The translations under genes and the position numbers were made by a program. From contig JAJDXE010000012.1 of assembly GCA_022825265.1 (NCBI GenBank), forward strand, positions 1 to 33,091: a stretch of DNA of 33,091 nucleotides, read 5' to 3'. Shown piece by piece: positions 18,121-25,618 of the stretch (the stretch's first letter is position 1; each line of letters opens with the position of its first letter). The DNA is from Dehalococcoidia bacterium (lineage in GTDB: Bacteria; Chloroflexota; Dehalococcoidia; Bin125). The notes beneath the pieces are model-generated. The model was not told the origin of the DNA, did not search any database, and saw nothing but the letters and a program-made list of their open reading frames with translations.

Positions 18121-19080
18121 TCAACGCGACCGATTCGCTCTTCGCCGTCGCTGACGCCTTCTCCGCGCGGCACTGGCCTGCCGCCGTTGCGGACGCTCGG
18201 CCTGCGGCTCCGAGGGCTGTGCATCCGTGTTTGAGTCGCCCGTCTCGACCGTCGCGGCCACCGCTACCGTCGCGCCATTGGCAGTCGCGGCAGCGGCGGC
18301 AGCAGGAGCTGGCAGCGGCTCTGACGACAGTAGCCATTTCCATGACCACTTCAGGCCCTGGCGGTAGAAGTAGTAGTAGTACGACGTCAAAATCGTGAAG
18401 ATCGATGTCACTAACCAGTACAGCCCCAGTCCGGCCGGTACTTGCAGAGTGAAGAAGCCGAACATGAAGGGCATCATCCACAACATCGTGCGATTCATCG
18501 ACTCTGAGCGCTCATCGCGCGGGCCCATGCGCGCCGTCGAGACCTTTTGCTGAATGTATGCAGTCACGCCGACGAGGATGGCCAGCGGCAAGGACTGCTC
18601 GAGCGATGACGATCCCAGGTCGAAAAAAAGAAAATCGCGATTGATCGGGATCGCCGAGGTGATGTAGGCCCAGTCGTAGAGGTCACTGGACAGGCGCAGA
18701 AGCTGCTCGGGCGTGTCGCCCAGGGTTCGGCGCAATACCTGGTAAAGAGCGATCCAGATCGGCATCTGCACGAGGAGCGGCCACAGGCATCCCAGCGGAT
18801 TGAAGCCCGCCTCGCGGTAGACCTTCATCAGCTCTTCTTGGCGCCGCTTGGGATCCTTGTACTTCTTCTGGATCTCCTGCATCCGCGGCTGCATTTCCTG
18901 CATCCCACGGGTCGCCCGCAGCTGCCGCAGCGTCAGCGGGTAGGTGATCACCCGCACAATCAGCGTGAACAGGATGATCGCGACACCGTAGTTGTCATCC
19001 ACCGCGTGCGCGATCACGATCAGCCCGTTCATGATCGGGCCAATCAGAATGTCGTTCCAGATGAAGTCGAGTATGTCCAT
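18121..19080 (-). CDS. yidC: Membrane protein insertase YidC (Oxa1 family)
   Basis: YidC inserts and folds membrane proteins. The protein is the short, monoderm-type form with no large periplasmic domain. The groove arginine R43 sits in LFTLIVRVITYPLT. The cytoplasmic coiled hairpin (QPRMQEIQKKYKDPKRRQEE), NPLGCLWPLLVQMPIWIALYQVL, and the last helices near VPAGLGLYWLVTSIFTIL are present. The C-terminal tail (about 255-319) starts with an alanine-rich stretch and ends RRRRQRRRRANRSR, the type of basic tail that binds ribosomes. ATG at 19080. It lies 16 bp after the PQQ propeller gene, so it belongs to the rpmH-rnpA-yidD operon. Confidence 0.95.
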   Translation of the reverse strand: MDILDFIWNDILIGPIMNGLIVIAHAVDDNYGVAIILFTLIVRVITYPLTLRQLRATRGMQEMQPRMQEIQKKYKDPKRRQEELMKVYREAGFNPLGCLWPLLVQMPIWIALYQVLRRTLGDTPEQLLRLSSDLYDWAYITSAIPINRDFLFFDLGSSSLEQSLPLAILVGVTAYIQQKVSTARMGPRDERSESMNRTMLWMMPFMFGFFTLQVPAGLGLYWLVTSIFTILTSYYYYFYRQGLKWSWKWLLSSEPLPAPAAAAAATANGATVAVAATVETGDSNTDAQPSEPQAERPQRRQASAARRRRQRRRRANRSR

Positions 19081-19096
19081 CGCCTGTTTGCGTCAA

Positions 19097-20317
19097 TCAG
19101 TTCTGCGGATACAGCTTGACGGCCTGGTTGGCGCCCAGCAGCACCGCGTAGAGGACACCATCTTCGTCGCTGACCAAGATCCGGTCATCCCGCAAGATGG
19201 CGTTGGCCATCAGGTCCTTGGCCCCTTCCAGTTGGAACTGCCTCAGCGCCGACCCATCCGACGCATTGAGCTGATGAATCATCCCGCCGCGCGCCACGAT
19301 CACGAGGATGCCCCCAGCGTCACCGCTCTCCGCTGCAAAATCGACGTACAGCGGCTGCGCACGGATGCGGTCACCAACGTCAAAGGGTTCCAGCCAGCGC
19401 TTCTCGCCGGTCAGTGCGTCGAACGCGTAGACGTTGCCTTTCAGATCGGTGGTGTAAATCACTCCATCACGGATCAACGGCGTGCCCCAGAGCCAGTGCG
19501 AAGCCTGAGTCGCCCAGATCTGAGCGCCGGTCGCCGCGTCGAGGCCATACAGCGTGCGGTCCAGGCCGCCGACAAAGACGAGGCCATCAGTTGCGCTGAT
19601 TGCGCCGGCGATCCCACTTTCAATCTGAATCTGCCAGGCCGATCGACCGGCGAGCTCGCCATCAACGTTGATCGCTGTCACCCGGCCATCCAGCCCAGCC
19701 ACCACGAGCAGACGACCTCGCTCGGTCTCCACCAGGGCTGGCCCGCTCCAGATTTGCAGGTCCGAGTCCCCGTCCCACGTCCACACCGCCTCACCCGGTT
19801 GCTCGATGTCGACGGCATAGACCTTGTACGCAGTGTCGGCCAGGTACACCCGCGACCCGTCCACGATCATGTCGGCGACCAGCCGATCTTCGCTATCAAA
19901 GACCACTCGGGCCGATTCACCGTCGCGCTGCACGGCGTAGAGCACGCCATCGGAGTAGCCGGCCAGCAGCCATTCATCCGTAGCTTCGACCCAGACTGGG
20001 TCGGCATAGAAGGCGACCGGCTCGATCTCGCCGTCGAGCCCTGGGAAGTTGCCGTCATCGTCTGGGAACTCCCAGACGGCCGAGCCAAGGTTGCCGTCAA
20101 GCAACTGCACCGCGACGACCTGGTCTTCCCCCGTCGGAGCGATCAGACGTGTCTCGGGCTCAACCGGATCGAGCGTCGGAGCGGCCCACCCGTCAGGTTG
20201 GTCGGCGACATCGCAAGCAACCAGGACGGGAACCGCGAGCAAGAGGACAAACGCCACCAGTACACGTACACGCCGCAACCGTTTCACGTGAAACAATCGC
20301 CGGAGCGGTCGGCACAT
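19097..20317 (-). CDS. PQQ-type beta-propeller lipoprotein
   Basis: After a basic, strongly hydrophobic segment comes a lipobox (VPVLVAC, cysteine at residue 35 from the chosen start), so the mature protein is a lipoprotein outside the membrane. The rest is a propeller of repeated blades with signatures such as DGVLYAVQRDG, YKVYAVDIEQPGEAVWTW, RTLYGLDAATGAQIWAT, GNVYAFDALTGEKRWL and DGVLYAVLL. BamB shares this fold, but BAM is not expected here. The frame is open to an ATG at 20389, whose MFHVKQ is encoded by parS and overlaps yidD. ATG 20317 or the GTG at 20287 inside the second parS give normal signal peptides; none has a clear ribosome site. It sits between yidD and yidC, which hints at a role in membrane protein biogenesis or quality control. 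Confidence 0.82.
   Translation of the reverse strand: MCRPLRRLFHVKRLRRVRVLVAFVLLLAVPVLVACDVADQPDGWAAPTLDPVEPETRLIAPTGEDQVVAVQLLDGNLGSAVWEFPDDDGNFPGLDGEIEPVAFYADPVWVEATDEWLLAGYSDGVLYAVQRDGESARVVFDSEDRLVADMIVDGSRVYLADTAYKVYAVDIEQPGEAVWTWDGDSDLQIWSGPALVETERGRLLVVAGLDGRVTAINVDGELAGRSAWQIQIESGIAGAISATDGLVFVGGLDRTLYGLDAATGAQIWATQASHWLWGTPLIRDGVIYTTDLKGNVYAFDALTGEKRWLEPFDVGDRIRAQPLYVDFAAESGDAGGILVIVARGGMIHQLNASDGSALRQFQLEGAKDLMANAILRDDRILVSDEDGVLYAVLLGANQAVKLYPQN
20280..20295. other. parS centromere site 1 (15/16 match)
   Basis: CGTTTCACGTGAAACA differs from the consensus TGTTTCACGTGAAACA only at the first base. It is the loading site for ParB. It lies 93 bp from the perfect copy and encodes LFHVKR in the leader of the propeller gene. 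Confidence 0.9.
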
Positions 20318-20366
20318 AGAAAGCCAGGCAGAGGCGCAAGTCGCTATCAGCTTGCCAAGCCTCCCC

Positions 20367-20675
20367 TCAGATTGTTTCACGTGAAACATCCTGACTCACC
20401 GAGCGGCCCGATTCGCGACTTTTCGGCGCGGGATCGTATCCGCCTCGAACAAACGGATTGCAACGGATCACTCGCCAGACACCCAGAGCGATGCCGACTA
20501 CCACTCCTCGCGAGTCAACAGCGTCAATCATGTACTGCGAGCAGGACGGCTCGAACCGGCACTGCGATCCCAGCGCGGCAAACAGCGGCGACCCGACTCG
20601 CTGATAGCTACGCAGCAGGAGAATCACGAGCCGATTGGCCCCGTGTCCGATCGAGCCCGTCAAAGAGCGGCTCAA
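20367..20675 (-). CDS. yidD: Membrane protein insertion efficiency factor YidD
   Basis: YidD is a small amphipathic, membrane-associated protein that assists YidC-dependent insertion. The hallmark cysteine-rich motif is visible: SQCRFEPSCSQYMIDAVDSRG, followed by GVWRVIRCNPFVRGGYDP. Length is 102 aa. The ATG overlaps the rnpA stop as ATGA. The last codons (DVSRETI) are written in the perfect parS site, a known way in which parS is tolerated in coding ends. Confidence 0.95.
   Translation of the reverse strand: MSRSLTGSIGHGANRLVILLLRSYQRVGSPLFAALGSQCRFEPSCSQYMIDAVDSRGVVVGIALGVWRVIRCNPFVRGGYDPAPKSRESGRSVSQDVSRETI
20373..20388. other. parS centromere site 2 (perfect match)
   Basis: TGTTTCACGTGAAACA, identical to the bacterial parS consensus. 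It lies across the yidD 3' end (reading DVSRET on the minus strand) and the longest possible propeller start (reading MFHVK in another frame). The parA-parB genes are about 4 kb downstream on the same strand. Confidence 0.97.
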
Positions 20676-21043
20676 GACGCACCACCGGCAGTCTCAAGTT
20701 GTCTCAGCGAGCGGCCGACCAGTCTTCGCAAGGTGGCGTCAAGCTCGGCAAACTCAGCGTCGGCCGCCCCGTGCCGGGCGACGACAACCACATCCAGCCC
20801 CCGGCATTTGCCCTCCGAGTTCAGCCGCCTTGCCGATTCCCGCAGTCGGCGGCGAATCTTGTTGCGTTTGACCGCTCCACCGAGTCGGGAACTCACGGAG
20901 TATCCAAATCGGCAGGGTTCATCGGCGGCCGACTCGCCTCTATCCCGGACACGCAGCGCCAGCGACCCGCTCGAGGACCTGACGCCCTCGCGAAAGACAG
21001 CGTCAAAGTCCGACTTACGGCGCAAACGCTGGTCAGCAGACAT
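20672..21043 (-). CDS. rnpA: Ribonuclease P protein component
   Basis: RnpA is the protein subunit of RNase P, which trims the 5' ends of pre-tRNA. It begins RLRRKSDFDAVFREG, the usual leader-binding cleft, and contains the RNR-type motif GGAVKRNKIRRRLRE (54-68). Length 123 aa is normal. It lies between rpmH and yidD, the near-universal order, and overlaps yidD by 4 bp. Confidence 0.95.
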   Translation of the reverse strand: MSADQRLRRKSDFDAVFREGVRSSSGSLALRVRDRGESAADEPCRFGYSVSSRLGGAVKRNKIRRRLRESARRLNSEGKCRGLDVVVVARHGAADAEFAELDATLRRLVGRSLRQLETAGGAS

Positions 21044-21124
21044 CGTGAAGCATCGTTCGACAGCGCACTCGGCGCGAATAGGCGCGCGCAGTCAAGCAGG
21101 GAGACAAAGCGGTATGGCAGTCGC

Positions 21125-21265
21125 TCAGACGACCGTCAATCGTCGACGGCCTCGGGCGCGACGCCGCTTGAGCACCACGCGCCCGCCTCGGCTGGACATG
21201 CGCTTGAGAAATCCATGCTTCCGCTTACGCGGAATTCGTTTTGGCTGGTATGTGCGTTTCGGCAT
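21125..21265 (-). CDS. rpmH: Ribosomal protein bL34
   Basis: A 46-residue highly basic protein starting [19 protein letters not shown] and continuing with the family signature [22 protein letters not shown]. Such a protein is normally 44-47 aa. The ATG at 21265 follows GAGGGA. It heads the rpmH-rnpA-yidD operon. dnaA, the usual divergent or upstream neighbour, is not present; the next gene upstream is a lytic transglycosylase. Confidence 0.97.
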   Translation of the reverse strand: MPKRTYQPKRIPRKRKHGFLKRMSSRGGRVVLKRRRARGRRRLTVV

Positions 21266-21354
21266 CAGATCCCTCACCACATCACGGGACACACGAGCCC
21301 GTTGGTCGAAGAATGCAGGACAAGTAGTAATCAGTATACGTCAGCAGGCGACTC

Positions 21355-21373
21355 AGCCCCAGTTGTCTGGGCT
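21355..21373 (-). terminator. Possible terminator hairpin after the lytic transglycosylase gene
   Basis: On the minus strand AGCCCAG-ACAA-CTGGGGCT forms a 7-bp stem with one bulged base, about 28 bp after the stop of the transglycosylase gene and upstream of rpmH. No clear U-tract follows. Confidence 0.35.
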
Positions 21374-21400
21374 TCGCACAAACCTCATTCATTGCGCTGT

Positions 21401-23734
21401 TCATTGCGCTTGCTCAGAGCGTTCCAGGGCCTCGTAGACCGCCAGAACCTTGATCACATAATGAACATATCTTCTAGTCGAGGAAAAATCAAGCGCCGAA
21501 AGGAATCCGTCAGGCCCGCCAAGTACAGCTTCGGTCTCCCACCTGGCGGCGTTGCCGGGTCCCGCGTTGTATGCCGCCAGCGCCATCACCGGCTCGTTGG
21601 AGAACCCCTCGAGCTGGCGCGCGAGATACCAGGCGCCAAATCGAATCGCCAGTTCCGGACGCGCCAGATCACTGTGCTGGTACTCAATGCCCAGTCCCGC
21701 CGCAATGTCTGATCCTGTCAGCGGAATCACCTGCGTCAGGCCGACCTCGCCGGCGAGGCCTTGCGCGTCCGTGTCGTAAAGACTCTCTCGCCGAATCAGC
21801 GACCAGAGCAAAAGGGGATCAACACCTTCGGATGCCGCGTATAGCGCCATGACGTCAGGCCAGGGCTGGGGATAGGCGAGACGAAGGAGATCTGGCGGCG
21901 CCTCGGTCCAGTTGAGACCGAAGAGGATCAACACCTGCGCAGCCGCTTGCGCCGACGCCGTGTACTCGCCCTGTGCGGCAAGGGTCTCCGCAGCGTGAAC
22001 CAGGGACCATGGATCGTTGCTAAGCGTGTCGACTAACAGCGACAGCATGCGATCAGCGGCCGAGTCGAATCCGCCCAGCCGCAGATCTCGCGCCGCCTGC
22101 CATTCGCTCAGGTTTGCAAGCGCCGTCGATGAAGGAACAGATTCACCGGTCAGCCGGGTCAGCCACTCCTCGAGGGAAATCTGTAGGGTGTCGTGATCAT
22201 CCTGTTCCAGCAGCTCGAGGGCGCGAAGACCGTAGTAGCCGACCGGATCAATCTCGACCACCTTCTCCGCGAGATCGGCAGCCGCTTCCAGATCGCCGGC
22301 CTCCCGGTTCATCAGCGCCGCCCAGTAGAGCAGCTCTTGCTGCACCACATCGCCCCAGTAGTCAGCGCCGGCGTTGGCGGCATCGCGGAAACGCTGAGCT
22401 GCCTCGGACCACTGACCTCGCGCCACCGCGAGCGAAGCCCACCGACGAGCAGCTTCGGCCGCCCGTGAGTGCCCCGGATGCTCCAGCATCACTCGGTGCC
22501 AGTGCTCTTCCGCGGTGATCTGGTCGCCATCCGCGACAGCGAAATCGGCCAATCGCATCGACGCCTCCGCCGACAGCGGATCGGTAGCGTCCCGATTGAT
22601 CACGGCGACATAACCCAGCGCGGCGCTCGCCAGGTCGCCGTTCGCCTGGTGTATCGCGGCGATGTAGAACTCACCCGCCACTCGGTCCGATACGTCATCG
22701 GAACCACCCAACACATTGAGCATCGCCTGGCGAGCCTCAACCCAGAGTTCTTCCTCGAAGCGAATCAGGCCGATCGTCAGTTGATCAACATCGACGCCAG
22801 CGTCGAGCAAGAAGGACAGCGCCTCTGAGCTCTCCGAGAACTCCCGGTAGTCGCTGACCAGTGTCGACCACGCCTCCGTCGCCGCATCGATGTTGCCGGC
22901 GCCGCGCTGTAAGATGCCAATCCGGCTGAGCGCGGCGGCCTGATCATCCCGCCACGGCGAGAGGCGCAGCAGCTCGTCATAACGCACAAGCGCCCGCTCA
23001 GATTCGCCCGAGATGTCCAGCTCTGTCCCAGCCAGATGAATCGCCCGCAGTCGGTCCTGGAATGGAAGCATGCCACCGAGCGCTCGCTCCGCCCACTCGA
23101 TCGCTTCGGCGCCGCGTCCCGCACGTTGCAAGGTCCTGGCGATCTCCAGTGAGACCACGGCCCAGGCCGGGCTGTCGGAGTTCACATAATCCTTCATCGC
23201 TTCGACAGCAGCGTCTGGCTGAGAGAGCGTCAACGCTGCCTGAGCGCGCAGCAGAGTATGACGCCGCGTGTGCTCGGCGGTGAGAAATCCTCCTATGTCC
23301 GCCAGCGCCGCCTGCGCATCGCCCGGCCGATCGAGCCGCAAGAGCAAGCGGACACGATCGAGCTGCAACGCGGTCAGGGCGTTCATGTCAAGCGAACCGC
23401 CTGAGGCAATTGCAGACTCTCGAACGGCCAGCGCCTGTTCCCAGTAGCCGTTGTGCTCAAGCGCCGCCGCTTCCGCGATCAGCAACTGCACCGGATCGGC
23501 AAGGGGTCGCGTCGGTTCCTCTGCTTGCTCCTCTTCCTGCGCCTCCCGTGCTGGCTCCGGGGGAAGTGCGGCCCGCGACTCTACTTGCGGCGCCGCCTGT
23601 TCCTGTTCGGCAGGTTCCTCGTCACTCCCCGAGCAAGCGACCGCCAGCGCTCCAGCGCAGTACGCCAGGACAATGAGGGTCAACAGTCTGCAACGGGACA
23701 ATCGGGCAGCGGTAGCCGCTACAGGTAGTATCAC
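21401..23734 (-). CDS. Lytic transglycosylase lipoprotein with TPR-like repeats and SLT domain
   Basis: The protein (about 777 aa) has a lipoprotein signal (LTLIVLAYCAGALAVAC-SGS), a Glu/Ala/Pro-rich spacer, about 500 residues of alpha-helical TPR-like repeats, and a C-terminal SLT domain. The SLT domain shows the catalytic glutamate in WSLIRRESLYD (about E650), GLTQVIPLTG and LAAYNAGPGNAARW, as in Slt70, and should cleave peptidoglycan glycan strands to anhydro-muropeptides outside the membrane. The frame stays open to 24313, but that extension lies antisense to alr. I choose the GTG at 23734 (VILPVAATAARLSRCRLL), the last start before the signal peptide. It is divergent from alr. Confidence 0.9.
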   Translation of the reverse strand: MILPVAATAARLSRCRLLTLIVLAYCAGALAVACSGSDEEPAEQEQAAPQVESRAALPPEPAREAQEEEQAEEPTRPLADPVQLLIAEAAALEHNGYWEQALAVRESAIASGGSLDMNALTALQLDRVRLLLRLDRPGDAQAALADIGGFLTAEHTRRHTLLRAQAALTLSQPDAAVEAMKDYVNSDSPAWAVVSLEIARTLQRAGRGAEAIEWAERALGGMLPFQDRLRAIHLAGTELDISGESERALVRYDELLRLSPWRDDQAAALSRIGILQRGAGNIDAATEAWSTLVSDYREFSESSEALSFLLDAGVDVDQLTIGLIRFEEELWVEARQAMLNVLGGSDDVSDRVAGEFYIAAIHQANGDLASAALGYVAVINRDATDPLSAEASMRLADFAVADGDQITAEEHWHRVMLEHPGHSRAAEAARRWASLAVARGQWSEAAQRFRDAANAGADYWGDVVQQELLYWAALMNREAGDLEAAADLAEKVVEIDPVGYYGLRALELLEQDDHDTLQISLEEWLTRLTGESVPSSTALANLSEWQAARDLRLGGFDSAADRMLSLLVDTLSNDPWSLVHAAETLAAQGEYTASAQAAAQVLILFGLNWTEAPPDLLRLAYPQPWPDVMALYAASEGVDPLLLWSLIRRESLYDTDAQGLAGEVGLTQVIPLTGSDIAAGLGIEYQHSDLARPELAIRFGAWYLARQLEGFSNEPVMALAAYNAGPGNAARWETEAVLGGPDGFLSALDFSSTRRYVHYVIKVLAVYEALERSEQAQ

Positions 23735-23818
23735 AACGATCCCGGGGTCCGCCCCACCGACGCCTGAACCTACTGTAACCCCATGTTCCACTTGATGATC
23801 TCGCGGTCGGACTGACGC

Positions 23819-24940
23819 ATGCCAGCGAGTTCCGCCACGAGCTGGGCCGAGATCGACCTCGCCGCGCTGCACAACAACGTCGATGTCCTGCGACGCCAGG
23901 CGGCGCCCGCGAATGTTGCGGCCGTGGTCAAAGCCGACGCCTACGGCCACGGCGCGGTCACGATTGCCAGAGCCACCCTCCAGGCTGGTGCATCGTCGCT
24001 CTGCGTCTTCACAGTCCGCGAGGCAGTCGAACTCCGCCAGTCGGGCATCAACGCCGACATTCTCTGCATGGGACCTGTGCTCGACGGCGATCCGGCAGCG
24101 ATCGTGCAACATGGTATCGCCGCCGTTGCCGATTCCGCCGACACGATCGCCCGGCTTGCGGCGGCAGCAGAGACTGCCGCATGCTCCGTTCGAGTCCACA
24201 TCAACATCGACAGCGGCATGCAGCGATACGGCCTGGCCCATGAACAGGCGCTCGCGCTGGCCGAGATCATCCGCAGCCACCCGTCGCTTGGACTCGATGC
24301 CGTGTTCACCCATTTCCCCGACGCCGGAAACCCCGAACGCGAGCCGTCAATCGAGGCGCTTCAACGATTTCAGCAGACGGCCGATCGAATCGGCGCGCCA
24401 ATCCGTCATGCCGCAGCATCGGCGGCGACGTTCAATCTGCCCGAAGCCTCCCTCGACTTCGTCCGCGCCGGCATTGCTCTGTACGGCATGGATCCAGCGC
24501 CCAATCTTGCCAAGCCCAGAGCCGGTCAGCTCCAGCCCGTCATGTCATGGCGGACGTCCCTGCTCGCCATCCGCGACGTCCGCAAGGGTGAATCCGTCTC
24601 CTACGGAGGCCATTGGACCGCCAGCCGAGACTCACGCATCGGCGTCACCGGCATCGGCTATGCAGACGGGCTCGCCCGCTCCCTGTCGCCCGGCGGCGAG
24701 ATGTTGGTCCGCGGGAAGCACGCCCCGATCCGCGGCGCCATCTGCATGGACAGCACCATGATTGACCTGACCGAGATTCCTGACGCGCAGATCGGTGACG
24801 TCATAACGATCATCGGCAGCGACCGCGGGCAATCAATCAGCGCATGGGATGTCGCGCGGCAGTTGAAGACCATTCCCTACGAGATCTTCACCAGCATTGC
24901 CGCTCGCGTGCCTCGACGCGTGGTCGACCAACCCGATTGA
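23819..24940 (+). CDS. alr: Alanine racemase
   Basis: Alr converts L- to D-alanine for peptidoglycan, using PLP. The PLP lysine is K38 in AVVKADAYGHG, and the second catalytic base is Y262 in ESVSYGGHWTA. HINIDSGMQRYGL (carbamylated-lysine region in relatives replaced by Gln at this point), THFPDA, GIALYGMDP and GIGYADGL complete the pattern. The length of 373 aa is normal. ATG at 23819, 84 bp from the divergent transglycosylase start, so two peptidoglycan genes share one promoter region. Confidence 0.95.
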   Translation: MPASSATSWAEIDLAALHNNVDVLRRQAAPANVAAVVKADAYGHGAVTIARATLQAGASSLCVFTVREAVELRQSGINADILCMGPVLDGDPAAIVQHGIAAVADSADTIARLAAAAETAACSVRVHINIDSGMQRYGLAHEQALALAEIIRSHPSLGLDAVFTHFPDAGNPEREPSIEALQRFQQTADRIGAPIRHAAASAATFNLPEASLDFVRAGIALYGMDPAPNLAKPRAGQLQPVMSWRTSLLAIRDVRKGESVSYGGHWTASRDSRIGVTGIGYADGLARSLSPGGEMLVRGKHAPIRGAICMDSTMIDLTEIPDAQIGDVITIIGSDRGQSISAWDVARQLKTIPYEIFTSIAARVPRRVVDQPD

Positions 24941-25001
24941 GACTCGGCGCACCTTGTCGGCAACGCGATCCGTTCGTAGGATCAGGGACGGAGATACACC
25001 C

Positions 25002-25601
25002 ATGTTCACTCGCACCCAATCCGTTGGCACGCTGCTCGCTCTGCTCGTTGCGTTTGCGGCAATCTCGGCGATGGCGCTGCTCAGCCCGACCGGCGCGAGC
25101 GACAACCTGATTCAGGCAGAGCCCGAAATTGGCTCGACTGTGGCCGAATCCCCGCACCAGCTCGTCTTGACCTTCGATCGCCCGCTGGCCCAGATCAAGG
25201 GCGTCCACCACGTCGAGGTGACTGACAGCGCGGGCTATCGATTGGATGAGGGACACGCCAACATCTCCACCTACAGCCAGCGCACGCTGATCGTCCCGAT
25301 CCACGCCGAGGGCGACGGCACGATGCAAGTCGATTACAACGTGCTCCTGATCGGTGACGGCGAGCAGCTGCAAGTCAGCTCCTCCTACGACTTCACCGTG
25401 GATCACGCACTCGTCCCGATTGAGGGCGAGGAGATCGCAGCGCCGGCGACCGAGAAGTCCAGTCAGGCGCTCGTACTCTGGACGATCGCCATCCTGATCG
25501 GCATCGCCTTCGCCGGCGGAATGGTCTACTTCCTGCGCATGGCGACCGGCAACTCGCGCAGTTCGCTCGAACCGACCAACCGCAGCATCTTCCGCGACTG
25601 A
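25002..25601 (+). CDS. CopC-fold membrane-anchored protein lacking the copper ligands
   Basis: A 199-aa exported protein: signal peptide (1-32), a CopC/YobA-like beta-sandwich (about 33-135) and a C-terminal transmembrane helix (about 157-177) with a short cytoplasmic tail. The domain aligns with CopC over AEPEIGSTVAESPHQLVLTF, then TLIVPI, and VDYNVLLIGDGEQLQVSS-YDFTV. The N-terminal copper histidine (HAxL) is replaced by Ser (SDNL) and the DGH histidine by Glu (DGE). It is therefore probably not a copper protein. The ATG at 25002 follows GGAGAT; the frame extends into alr but without a ribosome site. Its partner is unknown. Confidence 0.85.
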   Translation: MFTRTQSVGTLLALLVAFAAISAMALLSPTGASDNLIQAEPEIGSTVAESPHQLVLTFDRPLAQIKGVHHVEVTDSAGYRLDEGHANISTYSQRTLIVPIHAEGDGTMQVDYNVLLIGDGEQLQVSSSYDFTVDHALVPIEGEEIAAPATEKSSQALVLWTIAILIGIAFAGGMVYFLRMATGNSRSSLEPTNRSIFRD

Positions 25602-25618
25602 TCTGTTCTGCCTGAGGC

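Noticed and set aside
20318..20389. MFHVKQ start for the propeller lipoprotein
   Set aside because: These codons are written in parS and overlap yidD; the hydrophobic signal begins 30-40 residues later. MFHVK is a typical false start created by parS. It cannot be fully excluded.
21266..21400. Gap upstream of rpmH considered as oriC
   Set aside because: Only 135 bp, no DnaA-box-like nonamers or AT-rich unwinding region found by eye.
18992..21712. A 906-codon open frame on the plus strand
   Set aside because: It lies antisense to yidC, the propeller gene, yidD, rnpA and rpmH, all of which have clear family motifs. The protein is full of Arg/Pro/Ser/Gln with no fold signature. It is a GC-rich shadow frame.
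23735..24313. N-terminal extension of the lytic transglycosylase frame
   Set aside because: The extra 193 codons are antisense to alr, which is unmistakable, and they precede a perfect lipoprotein signal peptide. The start was placed at 23734.
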